Below, piece after piece: positions 52,591 through 62,609 of a DNA stretch of 64,000 nucleotides. The notes under the pieces were generated by a model. The model was given only the letters and a program-made list of their open reading frames with translations. It was not told where the DNA came from and searched no databases. Numbering within the stretch: position 1 is the first letter of the stretch; every line of letters begins with the position of its first letter. The position numbers were made by a program, and so were the translations under genes. This DNA is from Streptomyces sp. TG1A-8 (GTDB lineage Bacteria > Actinomycetota > Actinomycetes > Streptomycetales > Streptomycetaceae): the NCBI RefSeq assembly GCF_030499535.1, contig NZ_JASTLB010000001.1, forward strand, positions 4,526,001 to 4,590,000, read 5' to 3'.

Positions 52591-53637
52591 TCAGCCGACC
52601 TTCTCGGCCTTCTCCAGCGCCTCCGCCAGGCCCGTCAGCAGCGGCACGCACTTGTCGTAGGACAGGATCGGCTCCGGCGAGCGGGGGATGACCTGGCCCG
52701 CCTGCACCGCGGGCAGCTTCTTCCAGGTCGGCTGGGTGATGTCGGCGGGCTGGATCGCCGAGGAGCGGTCGTCCATCATGATGATGTCGGCCCGGTACTT
52801 GTCGGCGTTCTCCCAGCTCAGCGACTCGTACCAGCCGCCGCCCTGCTTCTTGGCGCTCTTCGGGGGCTCCACGAAGTTCACGCCGAGGGCCTTGAAGTAC
52901 TCCAGGTCGATGGAGAGGTCGGTGCCGGAGACGTAGAAGAGCTGGTCGCTGGCGGAAGCGGCCATCACCTTGATGCCGGGCTTGGCCCTGGCCGCGGCGC
53001 GCAGCCGTGCGGCCGCGTCCTCGAAGCGCTTCTTGGCGTTCGTCACCCTGCCGGCCGTCATGTCGGCGCCGAGCGACTCGGCCAGCTCCCACATGCGCTG
53101 CAGCGGCCGGGTCAGCTGGCGGTCGTAGACGGAGATGCCGATGCTGGGGGCCAGCTGGGCGATCTTCTTCTTCGACTCCTCGGGGACGTACCAGAGGGTG
53201 CCGGCGTCGTCGAACATGGTGCTGATCAGCAGGTCCGGGGCGAGGGCCGCGTACTTCTCGATGTTGAACTGGCCCCAGGTGTTGCCGAGGACCGTCACCT
53301 TGCTGACGTCCATGTCGCCGGCCTGGACGTCGGCCTTGCCCGCGCTGGTCCTCGTCGGGCCGAACACGCCCTTGACCTGGATGCCGTAGTCGTGGAGCGC
53401 GGCGCCCACGCCGACGAAGGCGACGATGTTCGCCGGCACCTCGTCCAGCTTCACGGTCGTGCCGCGGTCGTCCTTGAACGACCAGGGCCCGGACGCGGCG
53501 CCGGCCGTGTCCTTGCCGGAGCCGGTGTCTGCGCCCTTGTCGTCCCCGCAGGCGGCGAGCGCGGCACCGAGTCCGAGGGCGCCGCCCGCGGCGAGCAGGC
53601 CGCGGCGAGTGAGGTGGGTGGCACGGGCATGGGGCAT
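52591..53637 (-). CDS. desE: Desferrioxamine-binding lipoprotein DesE
   Basis: This 348-aa extracellular receptor for ferrioxamine belongs to the FecB/cluster 8 binding proteins. It has an RR (11-12) plus lipobox ALAAC (Cys30), thus a possible Tat lipoprotein. Two lobes carry PANIVAFVGVGAALHDYG, APDLLISTMFDD and ADIIMMDDRSSAI. ATG at 53637 is the best start although the Shine-Dalgarno is weak; longer extensions lack coding character. An iron box overlaps its promoter (53691-53705). Confidence 0.93.
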   Translation of the reverse strand: MPHARATHLTRRGLLAAGGALGLGAALAACGDDKGADTGSGKDTAGAASGPWSFKDDRGTTVKLDEVPANIVAFVGVGAALHDYGIQVKGVFGPTRTSAGKADVQAGDMDVSKVTVLGNTWGQFNIEKYAALAPDLLISTMFDDAGTLWYVPEESKKKIAQLAPSIGISVYDRQLTRPLQRMWELAESLGADMTAGRVTNAKKRFEDAAARLRAAARAKPGIKVMAASASDQLFYVSGTDLSIDLEYFKALGVNFVEPPKSAKKQGGGWYESLSWENADKYRADIIMMDDRSSAIQPADITQPTWKKLPAVQAGQVIPRSPEPILSYDKCVPLLTGLAEALEKAEKVG

Positions 53638-53690
53638 GGAGGTGGCTGCTTTCGAACGGGGCGGAACGCCCGCCGGACAAGTTCGAATGT

Positions 53691-53705
53691 AGGTTAGCCT
53701 AACCT
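53691..53705. promoter_or_regulatory. Iron box upstream of desE
   Basis: AGGTTAG-C-CTAACCT is a perfect 15-bp palindrome matching the core of the box before desA, with flanks that diverge. It lies 54 bp upstream of the desE start. The rest of 53706-54037 shows no gene apart from a terminator. Confidence 0.9.
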
Positions 53706-53961
53706 TGCTTGCTGTCCAGGGGTGGTGTCCGCCGGGCCCGCCGTCAGGGGCGCACGGGGAGGGGTCGGGGCCCTCTCGGCCGGAGCCGCGCCCTCCTCGG
53801 CCGCCCCGGGTGCGCCGCCGCGCGCCCGGGTGCCCGCCGGAGGGGCCGCCGTCCGGTGCCACCGCCGGTCGGGACGGCCCCGTCCCCGCCGGCCCGCCCC
53901 GGATTCCCCCCGCAGCGCGGCGAACGGGTTCCCCGGATCACGGCTCCTGACGCGCCGGACG

Positions 53962-54005
53962 CGGACGCCACCCCGCCGCCCGGACGGGCGGCGGGGTGGC
54001 GTCCG
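53962..54005 (-). terminator. Very strong 20-21-bp hairpin after the acyl-CoA dehydrogenase operon
   Basis: The arms at 53962-53982 and 53985-54005 are perfectly complementary (20-21 bp with a minimal loop). The hairpin lies 32 nt past the acdH stop and ends the four-gene operon. Confidence 0.88.
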
Positions 54006-54037
54006 GTGGGTGCGGGGCGGGTGGTGGGTGGTGGGGC

Positions 54038-55198
54038 TCAGCTCACCAGGCCCAGTTCCCGGGCGATCAGCATCCGCTGGACTTCGCTGGTGCCCTCGCC
54101 GATCTCCAGGATCTTGGAGTCGCGCCACATGCGGGCCACCGGGTACTCGTTCATGAAGCCGTAGCCGCCGTGGACCTGGGTGGCGTCGCGGGCGTTGTCC
54201 ACCGCCACCGTGGAGGCGTGCAGCTTCGCCAGCGCCGCCTCCTTCTTGAAGGGCTCGCCCGCCACCAGGCGGCAGGCCGCGTCCCGCCAGGCCAGACGGG
54301 CGGTGTGGGCCCGCATCTCCATATCGGCGATCTTGAACTGGATGGCCTGGTTGGCGCCGATCGGCCGGCCGAAGGCACGGCGCTGGCGGGCGTACTTGAC
54401 CGACTCGTCCACGCACCCCTGCGCCAGACCCGTCGCCAGCGCCGCGATGGCGATGCGCCCCTCGTCCAGGATGCGCAGGAACTGGGCGTAGCCGCGGCCC
54501 TCCTCGCCCAGGAGGTTGGCGGCCGGCACCCGCACGTCCTGGAAGGACAGCTCCCGGGTGTCCGAGGCGTTCCAGCCGACCTTGGAGTAGGCCGGGGCGA
54601 CCGTGAAGCCGGGCGTGCCCGACGGGACGATGATCGCCGAGATCCGCGGCCGCCCGTCCGGCTTGCGGCCGGTGACCGCCGTGACCGTCACCAGCCCGGT
54701 GATGTCCGTGCCCGAGTTGGTGATGAAGCACTTCGTGCCGTTGACGACCCACTCGCCGCTGTCCGGGTCCAGCCGGGCCGTGGTGCGGGTCGCCCCGGCG
54801 TCACTGCCGCCGTCCGGCTCGGTCAGGCCGAACGCGCCCAGGACCTCACCGGCGCACAGCCGCGGCAGCCACGTGCGCTTTTGCTCCTCGGTGCCGAACA
54901 GGTGCAGCGGCATCGCCCCCAGCGACACCCCCGCCTCCAGGGTGATCGCCACCGAGGAGTCCACCCGGGCCAGCTCCTCCAGGGCGATGCCCAGGGCCAG
55001 GTAGTCACCCCCCATGCCGCCGTACTCCTGCGGGAACGGCAGCCCGAACAGGCCCATGCGGCCCATCTCACGGACGATCTCGTACGGGAACTCGTGCCGC
55101 TCGTAGAGGTCACCGATCCTCGGCGCCACCACGTCGTGCGCGAACGCCTCGACCGTACGGCGAAGCTCCTCCAGCTCGGGGCTGAGGCGGTGGTCCAT
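54038..55198 (-). CDS. acdH: Acyl-CoA dehydrogenase AcdH-like (short/branched-chain)
   Basis: This 386-aa FAD enzyme has an N-terminal helical domain, GAFGLTEPDGGSDAGATRT (FAD/substrate site) and the C-terminal GYGFMNEYPVARMWRD. The C-terminal catalytic base is present: EIGEGTSEVQR has Glu at 368, where short/medium/branched-chain enzymes carry it, whereas isovaleryl-CoA dehydrogenase has no Glu at that place. It is the last gene of the beta-alpha-lyase-acdH operon, 5 nt behind the lyase stop. From memory this is the S. coelicolor AcdH. ATG 55198 is chosen; an in-frame GTG at 55207 overlaps the lyase stop and is possible. Confidence 0.9.
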   Translation of the reverse strand: MDHRLSPELEELRRTVEAFAHDVVAPRIGDLYERHEFPYEIVREMGRMGLFGLPFPQEYGGMGGDYLALGIALEELARVDSSVAITLEAGVSLGAMPLHLFGTEEQKRTWLPRLCAGEVLGAFGLTEPDGGSDAGATRTTARLDPDSGEWVVNGTKCFITNSGTDITGLVTVTAVTGRKPDGRPRISAIIVPSGTPGFTVAPAYSKVGWNASDTRELSFQDVRVPAANLLGEEGRGYAQFLRILDEGRIAIAALATGLAQGCVDESVKYARQRRAFGRPIGANQAIQFKIADMEMRAHTARLAWRDAACRLVAGEPFKKEAALAKLHASTVAVDNARDATQVHGGYGFMNEYPVARMWRDSKILEIGEGTSEVQRMLIARELGLVS

Positions 55199-55203
55199 GC
55201 TGA

Positions 55204-56145
55204 TCACTGGTCCTTGTGGGAGAGGGCGCGGACGGTACGGGACGGACTGGGACGGCCCAGGTGTTCGGCCATCCACACACTGGTGGCGGTCAGACGGCCC
55301 AGATCGACCCCGGTGCCCACACCGAGGCCGTGCAGCATCCACACCAGGTCCTCGGTGGCGAGGTTGCCGGTGGCGGACCTGGCGTACGGGCAGCCCCCCA
55401 GGCCGCCCGCGGAGGCGTCGACGGTGGTGACGCCGTGCTGCAGCGCGGCCAGGGTGTTGGCGAGCGCCTGGCCGTAGGTGTCGTGGAAGTGCACGCCGAT
55501 CGCGGGAGTCGGCACGCCCCGCTCGTTCAGCAGGGACAGCAGGGCCCGTACGTGGCCCGGGGTGGCGACGCCGATGGTGTCGCCGAGGCTCAGCTCGTCG
55601 CAGCCCATGTCCCGCAGGGCCGTGCACACGCGGGCCACCTGGGGGAGCGGGACCGCTCCCTCCCAGGGGTCGCCGAAGCACATCGACACGTATCCGCGCA
55701 CGTGCACGCCGGCGTCCTTCGCCCGGCGCACCACCGGCTCGAACACGGCCAGCGACTCGTCCAGGGTGCGGTTGAGGTTGGCCTTGGCGAAGGACTCCGT
55801 GGCACTGGCGAAGACCGCGATCCGGCGGGCCCCGAGGGCCAGCGCCCGCTCCAGGCCGCGCTGGTTGGGCACCAGGACGGGCAGGGCCACGTCGAGGTCG
55901 GCGACCTGGGGGAACAACTGTTCGGCGTCTGCCAGTTGCGGCACCCACCTGGGGTGGACGAAGCTCGTCGCCTCGATCGTCGTCAGGCCCGCGCCGGCCA
56001 GCCGTCGGATGAACTCCGCCTTCACCCCGGTTGGCACGGCCGCCTGCTCGTTCTGCAGCCCGTCGCGCGCACCGACCTCGTGGATCCGCACCCGTGCGGG
56101 CAGGTCCGGGGCCGGTACGGCCATGGGCAGCTCGCCGGCACTCAC
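55204..56145 (-). CDS. Hydroxymethylglutaryl-CoA lyase
   Basis: This 313-aa TIM-barrel enzyme splits HMG-CoA to acetoacetate and acetyl-CoA, the last step of leucine degradation. It has the HMGL/DRE-TIM signature [11 protein letters not shown], the metal His pair in [14 protein letters not shown], and the catalytic Cys loop [18 protein letters not shown]. The GTG start overlaps the carboxylase alpha stop by GTGA. Its presence points to methylcrotonyl-CoA as substrate of the carboxylase upstream. Confidence 0.93.
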   Translation of the reverse strand: MSAGELPMAVPAPDLPARVRIHEVGARDGLQNEQAAVPTGVKAEFIRRLAGAGLTTIEATSFVHPRWVPQLADAEQLFPQVADLDVALPVLVPNQRGLERALALGARRIAVFASATESFAKANLNRTLDESLAVFEPVVRRAKDAGVHVRGYVSMCFGDPWEGAVPLPQVARVCTALRDMGCDELSLGDTIGVATPGHVRALLSLLNERGVPTPAIGVHFHDTYGQALANTLAALQHGVTTVDASAGGLGGCPYARSATGNLATEDLVWMLHGLGVGTGVDLGRLTATSVWMAEHLGRPSPSRTVRALSHKDQ

Positions 56146-58088
56146 TTCGCCGCCTCCTCGGTGGGCACGATGACGGCGAGCACCTGGTCCATGGCGACCG
56201 TCGTCCCGGGGGTCACGTCCAGTTCGGCGACCGTGCCCGCGTGCGGGGCGGAGACGACGTGCTCCATCTTCATCGCCTCCACCACCAGCAGGCTCTGGCC
56301 CGCCGTCACCTCGTCGCCGACGGCCACCTTCACCACGGTCACCGTGCCGGGCATCGGCGCGGTGAGCGAGTCGGCACCCGCGTGCGCGGACCGGCCGAGC
56401 GAGGCGGCCACCGGGTCGTGGTCGCGCACCTGCCAGGCGTCGCCGTCGCGGCCGATCCAGTCACCGGCCCGGTGGAAGGTGTGCCGGACGCCGTCGAGGG
56501 TGACGGTCACCCGGTCCCCGGCGACGGTGTGGGTGCCGCGCGGCCGGTACGTCACCGGCTCGCCCACCCGGAGCGGGAAGGCGGGCGGCTTCGCAGCGCC
56601 GCCCAGCCGCCAGCCGTTCGGTACCGAGAAGGGATCGACCCAGCCCTCCGTGCGCGGGGCGAGCGCCTCCAGGCGGACGGCCGCCGCCGCCTCGTACACC
56701 TCTTCCGGGACGTCTGCGGGGACCAGCCCGTCCATCACCCGCTCCACCAGCCCGGTGTCCAACTCGCCCGCCTCCACCGCCGGGTGGGCCAGCAGCCGGC
56801 GCAGGAAGCCCGCGTTGGTCGGCACGCCCAGCGTCACCGTCTCCGCCAGGGCCGACCGCAGCCTGCGCAGGGCCGTCGCCCGGTCCGGCCCGTACGCGAT
56901 CACCTTGGACAGCATCGGGTCGTACAGGCTGCCCACCTCGGTGCCCTCGCTGAGTCCGGAGTCGGTGCGCACCCCGTCGCCCTGCGGTTCGCGCAGGAGC
57001 AGGACCGTGCCGCCGGAGGGGAGGAAGCCGCGCGCGCCCTCCTTGACGGACACGGTCTCGGCGCAGATCCGCGCCTCCACCGCGTGCCCGGTCAGCCGGA
57101 CGTCCTCCTGCGCGAGAGCGAGCCGCTCCCCGGCCGCCACCCGCAGCTGCCACTCCACCAGGTCGAGCCCGGTGACGAGTTCGGTGACCGGGTGCTCCAC
57201 CTGCAGACGGGTGTTCATCTCCATGAAGTAGTACTGCGAGGGGTCCCCGCCCGGCACGATGAACTCCACCGTGCCCGCGCCCCGGTACCCGCAGGAGCGG
57301 GCCGCCTGCACGGCCGCCTCGCCCATCGCGGCCCGGGTCGCGGAGTCGAGGAGCACGCTCGGCGCCTCCTCGACGAGCTTCTGGTGCCGGCGCTGCAGGG
57401 AGCACTCGCGCTCGCCGAGGTGGACGACGTTGCCGTGCCCGTCGGCCAGGACCTGGATCTCGATGTGCCGGGGCCGGTCGATCCACCGCTCCACCAGCAG
57501 CGTGTCGTCGCCGAAGGAGGCGCGGGCCTCACGGCGGGCGGCCGCGATCTCCTCCTCCAGCGCGGTCGCCTCCCGCACCAGCCGCATGCCCTTGCCGCCG
57601 CCGCCCGCCGAGGGCTTGAGCAGCACCGGCATCCCGATCTCCCGGGCCGCGCGGGCGAGCTGGGCGTCCGTCAGCCCGCTGCCGCTCGACCCCGGCACGA
57701 CCGGCACCCCGGCCGCCCGCACCGTCTCCTTGGCGCGGATCTTGTCGCCCATCAGGGCGATGGCGTCCGCCGGCGGGCCGATGAAGACCAGCCCCGCCTC
57801 CTCGCACGCGCGGGCGAAGCCCGCGTTCTCGGCGAGGAACCCGTACCCGGGGTGGACGGCCCGGGCGCCGGTGCGGGCGGCGGCCTCCAGCAGCCGCTCC
57901 ACCGACAGGTAGCTCCCGGCGGCCGGCGCCGGGCCGATCCGTACCGCCGTGTCGGCCTCCCGCACGTGCCGCGCGTCGGCGTCGGCGTCGGAGAAGACCG
58001 CCACCGAGCGCACCCCCAGCGAGCGCAGCGTACGGATCACGCGCACGGCGATCTCGCCCCGGTTGGCCACCAGCACTGTGTCGAACAC
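56142..58088 (-). CDS. Acyl-CoA carboxylase alpha subunit (biotin carboxylase + BCCP)
   Basis: This 648-aa protein combines a biotin carboxylase (ATP-grasp, [33 protein letters not shown]) with a C-terminal biotin carrier domain (EAMKMEHVV, biotinyl-Lys). In the context of HMG-CoA lyase it is likely methylcrotonyl-CoA carboxylase. GTG at 58088 is chosen because AGGAGGGG lies 4 nt upstream; a start at 58103 would be at the beta stop. Overlaps the lyase by 4 nt. Confidence 0.93.
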   Translation of the reverse strand: MFDTVLVANRGEIAVRVIRTLRSLGVRSVAVFSDADADARHVREADTAVRIGPAPAAGSYLSVERLLEAAARTGARAVHPGYGFLAENAGFARACEEAGLVFIGPPADAIALMGDKIRAKETVRAAGVPVVPGSSGSGLTDAQLARAAREIGMPVLLKPSAGGGGKGMRLVREATALEEEIAAARREARASFGDDTLLVERWIDRPRHIEIQVLADGHGNVVHLGERECSLQRRHQKLVEEAPSVLLDSATRAAMGEAAVQAARSCGYRGAGTVEFIVPGGDPSQYYFMEMNTRLQVEHPVTELVTGLDLVEWQLRVAAGERLALAQEDVRLTGHAVEARICAETVSVKEGARGFLPSGGTVLLLREPQGDGVRTDSGLSEGTEVGSLYDPMLSKVIAYGPDRATALRRLRSALAETVTLGVPTNAGFLRRLLAHPAVEAGELDTGLVERVMDGLVPADVPEEVYEAAAAVRLEALAPRTEGWVDPFSVPNGWRLGGAAKPPAFPLRVGEPVTYRPRGTHTVAGDRVTVTLDGVRHTFHRAGDWIGRDGDAWQVRDHDPVAASLGRSAHAGADSLTAPMPGTVTVVKVAVGDEVTAGQSLLVVEAMKMEHVVSAPHAGTVAELDVTPGTTVAMDQVLAVIVPTEEAAK

Positions 58089-58099
58089 GGTTCCCCTCC

Positions 58100-59716
58100 T
58101 CACATCCGGAAGACGCCGAACCGGGGTTCACCCAGCGGCGCGTTGGCGCAGGCGGTCAGGGCGAGGCCCAGCACCTGACGGGTTTCCAGCGGGTCGATCA
58201 CGCCGTCGTCCCACAGGCGGGCGGTGGCGTAGTAGGCGTTGCCCTGGCGCTCGTACTGCGCGCGGATCGGCGCCTTGAAGGCCTCCTCGGCCTCGGCCGG
58301 CCAGTCCTCGCCGCGCGCCTCCGACTGGTCGCGCTTGACGGTGGCGAGGACGGAGGCGGCCTGCTCGCCGCCCATGACGGAGATCTTGGCGTTGGGCCAC
58401 ATCCACAGGAAGCGGGGGGAGTAGGCCCGGCCGCACATCGAGTAGTTGCCGGCGCCGTACGAACCGCCGACCACCACCGTCAGCTTGGGCACGCGCGTGC
58501 AGGCCACCGCCGTGACCATCTTGGCGCCGTGCTTGGCGATGCCGCCCGCCTCGTAGTCCCTGCCGACCATGAACCCCGAGATGTTCTGCAGGAACACCAG
58601 CGGGATGCCGCGCTGGTCGCACAGCTCGATGAAGTGGGCGCCCTTCTGGGCGGACTCGGAGAACAGGATGCCGTTGTTGGCGACGATCCCCACCGGATGG
58701 CCGTGGATCCGGGCGAAGCCGGTGACCAGGGTCTGCCCGAACTCGGCCTTGAACTCGGCGAACCGGGAGCCGTCGACCACGCGCGCGATGATCTCGCGGA
58801 CGTCGTAGGGGGTGCGGGGGTCGGCCGGGACCGCGCCGTACAGCCCGTACGGGTCGGCCTTCGGTTCGACGGCGGGCCGGACCTCCCAGGGCAGGGGGCC
58901 GCGCGCGGGGAGGGTGGAGACGATGTTCCGCACGATCCGCAGGGCGTGCGCGTCGTCCTCGGCGAGGTGGTCGGTGACGCCGGAGACGCGGGAGTGCACC
59001 TCGCCGCCGCCCAGCTCCTCGGCGGTGACGACCTCGCCGGTGGCCGCCTTCACCAGCGGCGGGCCGCCCAGGAAGATCGTGCCCTGGCCGCGCACGATCA
59101 CCGCCTCGTCGCTCATGGCCGGGACGTAGGCGCCGCCGGCCGTGCACGATCCGAGGACGGCGGCGATCTGCGGGATCCCGGCACCGGACATGCGGGCCTG
59201 GTTGTAGAAGATCCGGCCGAAGTGGTCGCGGTCCGGGAAGACCTCGTCCTGCATCGGCAGGAAGGCCCCGCCGGAGTCCACCAGGTAGACGCACGGCAGG
59301 CGGTTGTCGAGGGCCACCTCCTGGGCGCGCAGGTGCTTCTTCACCGTCATCGGGTAGTAGGTCCCGCCCTTGACGGTGGCGTCGTTGGCGACGATCACGC
59401 ACTCGCGCCCGCTGACCCGGCCGATCCCGGCGATCACCCCGGCGGCCGGGGCCTGCCCGTCGTACATCCCGTCGGCCGCGAGCGGCGCCAGTTCCAGGAA
59501 CGGCGAGCCGGGGTCCAGCAGCGTGTCCACCCGGTCCCTCGGCAGCAGCTTGCCGCGCGCGGTGTGCCGGGCGCGGGCCCGCTCGCCGCCGCCCAGGGCC
59601 GCCGCGGCGAGCTTGGCGCGCAGCTCCTCCACGAGGGCGCGGTGCGCCTCCTCGTTGGCCCGCCAGGCCTCCGACGCGGGATCGGCCGCGCTCGTCAGCT
59701 CCGGTGCCTCCTGCAT
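58100..59716 (-). CDS. Acyl-CoA carboxylase beta subunit (methylcrotonyl-CoA type)
   Basis: This 538-aa carboxyltransferase subunit has two crotonase-like halves: [41 protein letters not shown], then [21 protein letters not shown] and [18 protein letters not shown]. This set is that of MccB/LiuB rather than AccD. It is the first gene of the operon and is 96 bp from the divergent TetR gene. AGGAGGC-like sites are weak before the ATG. Confidence 0.93.
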   Translation of the reverse strand: MQEAPELTSAADPASEAWRANEEAHRALVEELRAKLAAAALGGGERARARHTARGKLLPRDRVDTLLDPGSPFLELAPLAADGMYDGQAPAAGVIAGIGRVSGRECVIVANDATVKGGTYYPMTVKKHLRAQEVALDNRLPCVYLVDSGGAFLPMQDEVFPDRDHFGRIFYNQARMSGAGIPQIAAVLGSCTAGGAYVPAMSDEAVIVRGQGTIFLGGPPLVKAATGEVVTAEELGGGEVHSRVSGVTDHLAEDDAHALRIVRNIVSTLPARGPLPWEVRPAVEPKADPYGLYGAVPADPRTPYDVREIIARVVDGSRFAEFKAEFGQTLVTGFARIHGHPVGIVANNGILFSESAQKGAHFIELCDQRGIPLVFLQNISGFMVGRDYEAGGIAKHGAKMVTAVACTRVPKLTVVVGGSYGAGNYSMCGRAYSPRFLWMWPNAKISVMGGEQAASVLATVKRDQSEARGEDWPAEAEEAFKAPIRAQYERQGNAYYATARLWDDGVIDPLETRQVLGLALTACANAPLGEPRFGVFRM

Positions 59717-59746
59717 CCTGCGGTCCCCTCACCCAGTGGTCGTCCC

Positions 59747-59790
59747 GTTAATGAGCGTTAACCATTTCCCTCAGGTTAACGACCGCTAAC
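59747..59790. promoter_or_regulatory. Two tandem GTTAA-type inverted repeats, probable TetR operators
   Basis: Two 16-bp imperfect palindromes, GTTAATGAGCGTTAAC (59747-59762) and GTTAACGACCGCTAAC (59775-59790), lie between the divergent carboxylase operon and the TetR gene. They are 28 bp apart, start to start. Position and form indicate operators of the adjacent TetR protein controlling both sides. Confidence 0.82.
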
Positions 59791-59812
59791 CCCGTTGTCT
59801 ACAATTGCCGTC

Positions 59813-60418
59813 ATGGCTCCCAGAACCGACGCCCCCACCCGGCGCGAGCAGATCCTCAAGGAGGCCGCCCGGCTCTTCGCCGAGCGCGGCTTCCACGGCG
59901 TGGGCGTCGACGAGATAGGTGCCGCCGTCGGCATCAGCGGCCCCGGCCTGTACCGCCACTTCCCGGGCAAGGACGCCATGCTGGCCGAGCTGCTGGTGGG
60001 CATCAGCGGCCGGTTGCTGACGGGGGCCAGGCGCCGCCTGGCGGAGGCCGACGGGCGGGCGGGCGCCTCGGCGGTCCTGGATTCGCTGATCGAGGGCCAC
60101 ATCGACTTCGCCCTGGACGACCGCCCCCTGATCACGCTGCACAACCGCGAGCTGGACCGCCTGCGCGACAGCGACCGCAAGCTGGTGCGGCAACTGCAGC
60201 GGCAGTACGTCGAACTGTGGGTGGAGGTGGTCCGCGAGGTCCACCCGGCGCTGACCGAGCCCACCGCCCGCTCGGCCGTCCACTCGGTCTTCGGCCTGCT
60301 CAACTCCACCCCCCACCTGGGTCGTGCCGGCACCCTCCCGGGCCGGGGGGCGACCTCGGCCCTGCTGCACCGCATGGCGCGGGGGGCGTTCGCGGCGGTG
60401 GGCGGCGCGCAGGCCTGA
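59813..60418 (+). CDS. TetR-family regulator of the branched-chain acyl-CoA operon
   Basis: This 201-aa repressor has a TetR HTH (AARLFAERGFHGVGVDEIGAAVGISGPGLYRHF) and a C-terminal ligand domain typical of acyl-CoA-responsive members. It is divergent from the carboxylase operon. A TACAAT -10 hexamer (59800-59805) ends only 7 nt before the ATG, so the message is probably leaderless; no ribosome binding site exists. The GTTAA boxes directly upstream are its likely operators. Confidence 0.87.
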   Translation: MAPRTDAPTRREQILKEAARLFAERGFHGVGVDEIGAAVGISGPGLYRHFPGKDAMLAELLVGISGRLLTGARRRLAEADGRAGASAVLDSLIEGHIDFALDDRPLITLHNRELDRLRDSDRKLVRQLQRQYVELWVEVVREVHPALTEPTARSAVHSVFGLLNSTPHLGRAGTLPGRGATSALLHRMARGAFAAVGGAQA

Positions 60419-60494
60419 GCCCGGCCCCCGGGCGTGACGGGCGTTACGGCGGACCCCCTCTGGACGGGGTTCCGTACTCGCCGGTACGGTTGAG

Positions 60495-60510
60495 TGAGCA
60501 AGCGCTTAGA
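60495..60510. promoter_or_regulatory. AAGCGCTT-centred palindrome before the second acyl-CoA dehydrogenase
   Basis: TGAGCAAGCGCTTAGA is centred on the perfect 8-bp palindrome AAGCGCTT, 38 bp upstream of the start. It resembles TetR-type operators (CAAG-NN-CTTG) common before fatty-acid degradation genes. It differs from the GTTAA boxes, so another regulator is implied. Confidence 0.6.
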
Positions 60511-60548
60511 CATGCCGATGTCATGCCGAGGTACGTGGAGGTGGCGGC

Positions 60549-61706
60549 GTGCGCCGTACGGTGTTCAACGAGGATCACGAGGCGTTCCGGGAGACCCTCC
60601 GCGCCTTCATCGAGGCCGAGGTCGTACCGGTGTACGACGAGTGGTTCGCCGCCGGCCAGGCCCCGCGCGAGTTCTACTACAAGCTCGCCGAGCTGGGCCT
60701 CTTCGGCATCAACGTGCCGGAGGAGTACGGTGGCGCCGGCCTGGAGACGCACAAGTTCGAGGCGATCCAGTACGAGGAGACCGCCCGCGCGGGCGTGAAC
60801 TTCGGCGGCTCCGGCGTGCACGTGCTGCTCGCCCTGCCGTACATCAAGATGCTCGCCACCGAGGACCAGAAGAAGCGGTTCCTGCCCAAGTTCGTCTCCG
60901 GCGAGGAGATGTGGGCCATCGCGATGACCGAGCCGGGCACCGGTTCCGACCTCGCGGGCATGAAGACCACCGCCAAGCTCTCCGCGGACGGCACCCACTA
61001 CGTCCTCAACGGCGCCAAGACCTTCATCACCGGCGGTGTCCACGCCGACAGGGTCATCGTCTGCGCCCGCACCGCCCCGGCCACCGCCGAGGACCGCCGC
61101 CACGGCATCTCCCTCTTCGCCGTCGACACCGGGTCCGAGGGCTACTCCGTCGGCCGCAAGCTCGACAAGCTGGGCCTGAAGACGTCCGACACCGCCGAAC
61201 TGGCCTTCGTCGACGTCAAGGTCCCCGCCGAGGACCTGCTCGGCGAGGAGAACAAGGGCTTCTCCTACCTCGGCGCCAACCTGCCCTCGGAGCGCTGGGG
61301 CATCGCCTTCGGCGCCTACGCGCAGGCCAAGGCGGCCGTCCGGTTCGCCAAGCAGTACGTGCAGGAGCGCACCGTCTTCGGCAAGCCGGTCGCCCACTTC
61401 CAGAACACCAAGTTCGAGCTGGCCGCCTGCCAGGCCGAGGTGGACGCGGCCGAGGCCGTCGCCAACCGCGCCCTGGAGGCCCTGGACGCCGGCGAGCTGA
61501 CGCCCGCCGAGGCCGCCTCCGCCAAGCTGTTCTGCACCGAGGTCGCCCACCGCGTCATCGACCGCTGCCTGCAGCTGCACGGTGGCTACGGGTACATGAA
61601 CGAGTACCCGATCGCCCGCCTGTACGCGGACAACCGCGTCAACCGCATCTACGGCGGCACCAGCGAGATCATGAAGACGATCATCGCCAAGAGCATGGGC
61701 CTGTAG
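60549..61706 (+). CDS. Acyl-CoA dehydrogenase, long-chain/isovaleryl-like catalytic type
   Basis: This 385-aa FAD enzyme has WAIAMTEPGTGSDLAGMKTT and GYGYMNEYPIARLYAD. At the C-terminal catalytic-base position it has Gly (IYGGTSEIMK, residue 369) instead of Glu, like LCAD and isovaleryl-CoA dehydrogenase, which use a Glu from an earlier helix; the Glu in LPSERWG is the candidate. The GTG start has GGAGGTGG upstream. It is followed by tesB after 36 bp. Confidence 0.9.
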   Translation: MRRTVFNEDHEAFRETLRAFIEAEVVPVYDEWFAAGQAPREFYYKLAELGLFGINVPEEYGGAGLETHKFEAIQYEETARAGVNFGGSGVHVLLALPYIKMLATEDQKKRFLPKFVSGEEMWAIAMTEPGTGSDLAGMKTTAKLSADGTHYVLNGAKTFITGGVHADRVIVCARTAPATAEDRRHGISLFAVDTGSEGYSVGRKLDKLGLKTSDTAELAFVDVKVPAEDLLGEENKGFSYLGANLPSERWGIAFGAYAQAKAAVRFAKQYVQERTVFGKPVAHFQNTKFELAACQAEVDAAEAVANRALEALDAGELTPAEAASAKLFCTEVAHRVIDRCLQLHGGYGYMNEYPIARLYADNRVNRIYGGTSEIMKTIIAKSMGL

Positions 61707-61742
61707 GACGGGCACGACCGCCGCCCGGTACAACTAGACGCC

Positions 61743-62609
61743 ATGAGCCAGGCACTCCAGGACCTCCTCGATCTGCTCGACCTGGAGCAGATCGAGGAGG
61801 ACATCTACCGCGGCCGCTCCCGCTCCGCCGTCGTCCCGCGGGTCTTCGGCGGACAGGTCGCGGCGCAGGCGCTGGTCGCCGCCGGACGGACGGTCCCCGC
61901 GGACCGGCCCGCCCACTCCCTGCACGCGTACTTCCTGCGCCCGGGCGACCCCGGCGCGCCGATCGTCTACACCGTCGACCGCATCCGCGACGGCCGCTCC
62001 TTCACCACCCGCCGCGTCGTCGCCGTCCAGCACGGCAAGCCGATCTTCCACCTCTCGGCGTCCTTCCAGGCGCACGAGGACGGCCTGGACCACCAGGCGC
62101 CCGTGCCGCCCGCCCCCGACCCGGCGACCCTGCCCACCTCCCCGGAGCGGCTGCGCGGCTACGGCCACCTGGCCCCGGACGTCGTGGAGCGGTTCCTGGA
62201 GGCCCGCGAGGCGATCGACCTGCGCTACGTGGACGAGCCGCCGTACGGCCGTTTCGGCGAGCCGCGCGAGCCGCACTCCCAGGTGTGGTTCCGCACCAAC
62301 GGCAAGCTGGACGACGACCCCCTGCTGCACGTCGTCCTCGCCACCTACGTCTCCGACATGACCCTGCTCGACTCCGTGCTGCTCGCGCACGGCCGCGGCG
62401 GCTGGGCCGTCGGCGACGTCGTGGGCGCCTCCCTGGACCACGCCATGTGGTTCCACCGGCCCTTCCGCGCCGACGACTGGCTGCTGTACGACCAAGAGTC
62501 GCCGTCCGCGCACGGCGGCCGGGGCCTGGGCCAGGCCCGCATCTACACGCGGGACGGGCGGCTGGCCGTCACCGTCATCCAGGAGGGCGTGGTCCGCGTC
62601 CCCCGGTGA
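61743..62609 (+). CDS. tesB: Acyl-CoA thioesterase II (TesB)
   Basis: This 288-aa double-hotdog enzyme hydrolyses acyl-CoAs. It has GGQVAAQALVAAGRTVPADRP, HAYFLRPGDPGAPIVY, FTTRRVVAVQHGKPIFHLSASFQ and SLDHAMWFHRPFRADDWLLY in the usual order, with the C-terminal Asp of the active site in TLLDSVL. It lies 36 nt after the acyl-CoA dehydrogenase, thus in one operon. Length normal. Confidence 0.93.
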   Translation: MSQALQDLLDLLDLEQIEEDIYRGRSRSAVVPRVFGGQVAAQALVAAGRTVPADRPAHSLHAYFLRPGDPGAPIVYTVDRIRDGRSFTTRRVVAVQHGKPIFHLSASFQAHEDGLDHQAPVPPAPDPATLPTSPERLRGYGHLAPDVVERFLEAREAIDLRYVDEPPYGRFGEPREPHSQVWFRTNGKLDDDPLLHVVLATYVSDMTLLDSVLLAHGRGGWAVGDVVGASLDHAMWFHRPFRADDWLLYDQESPSAHGGRGLGQARIYTRDGRLAVTVIQEGVVRVPR

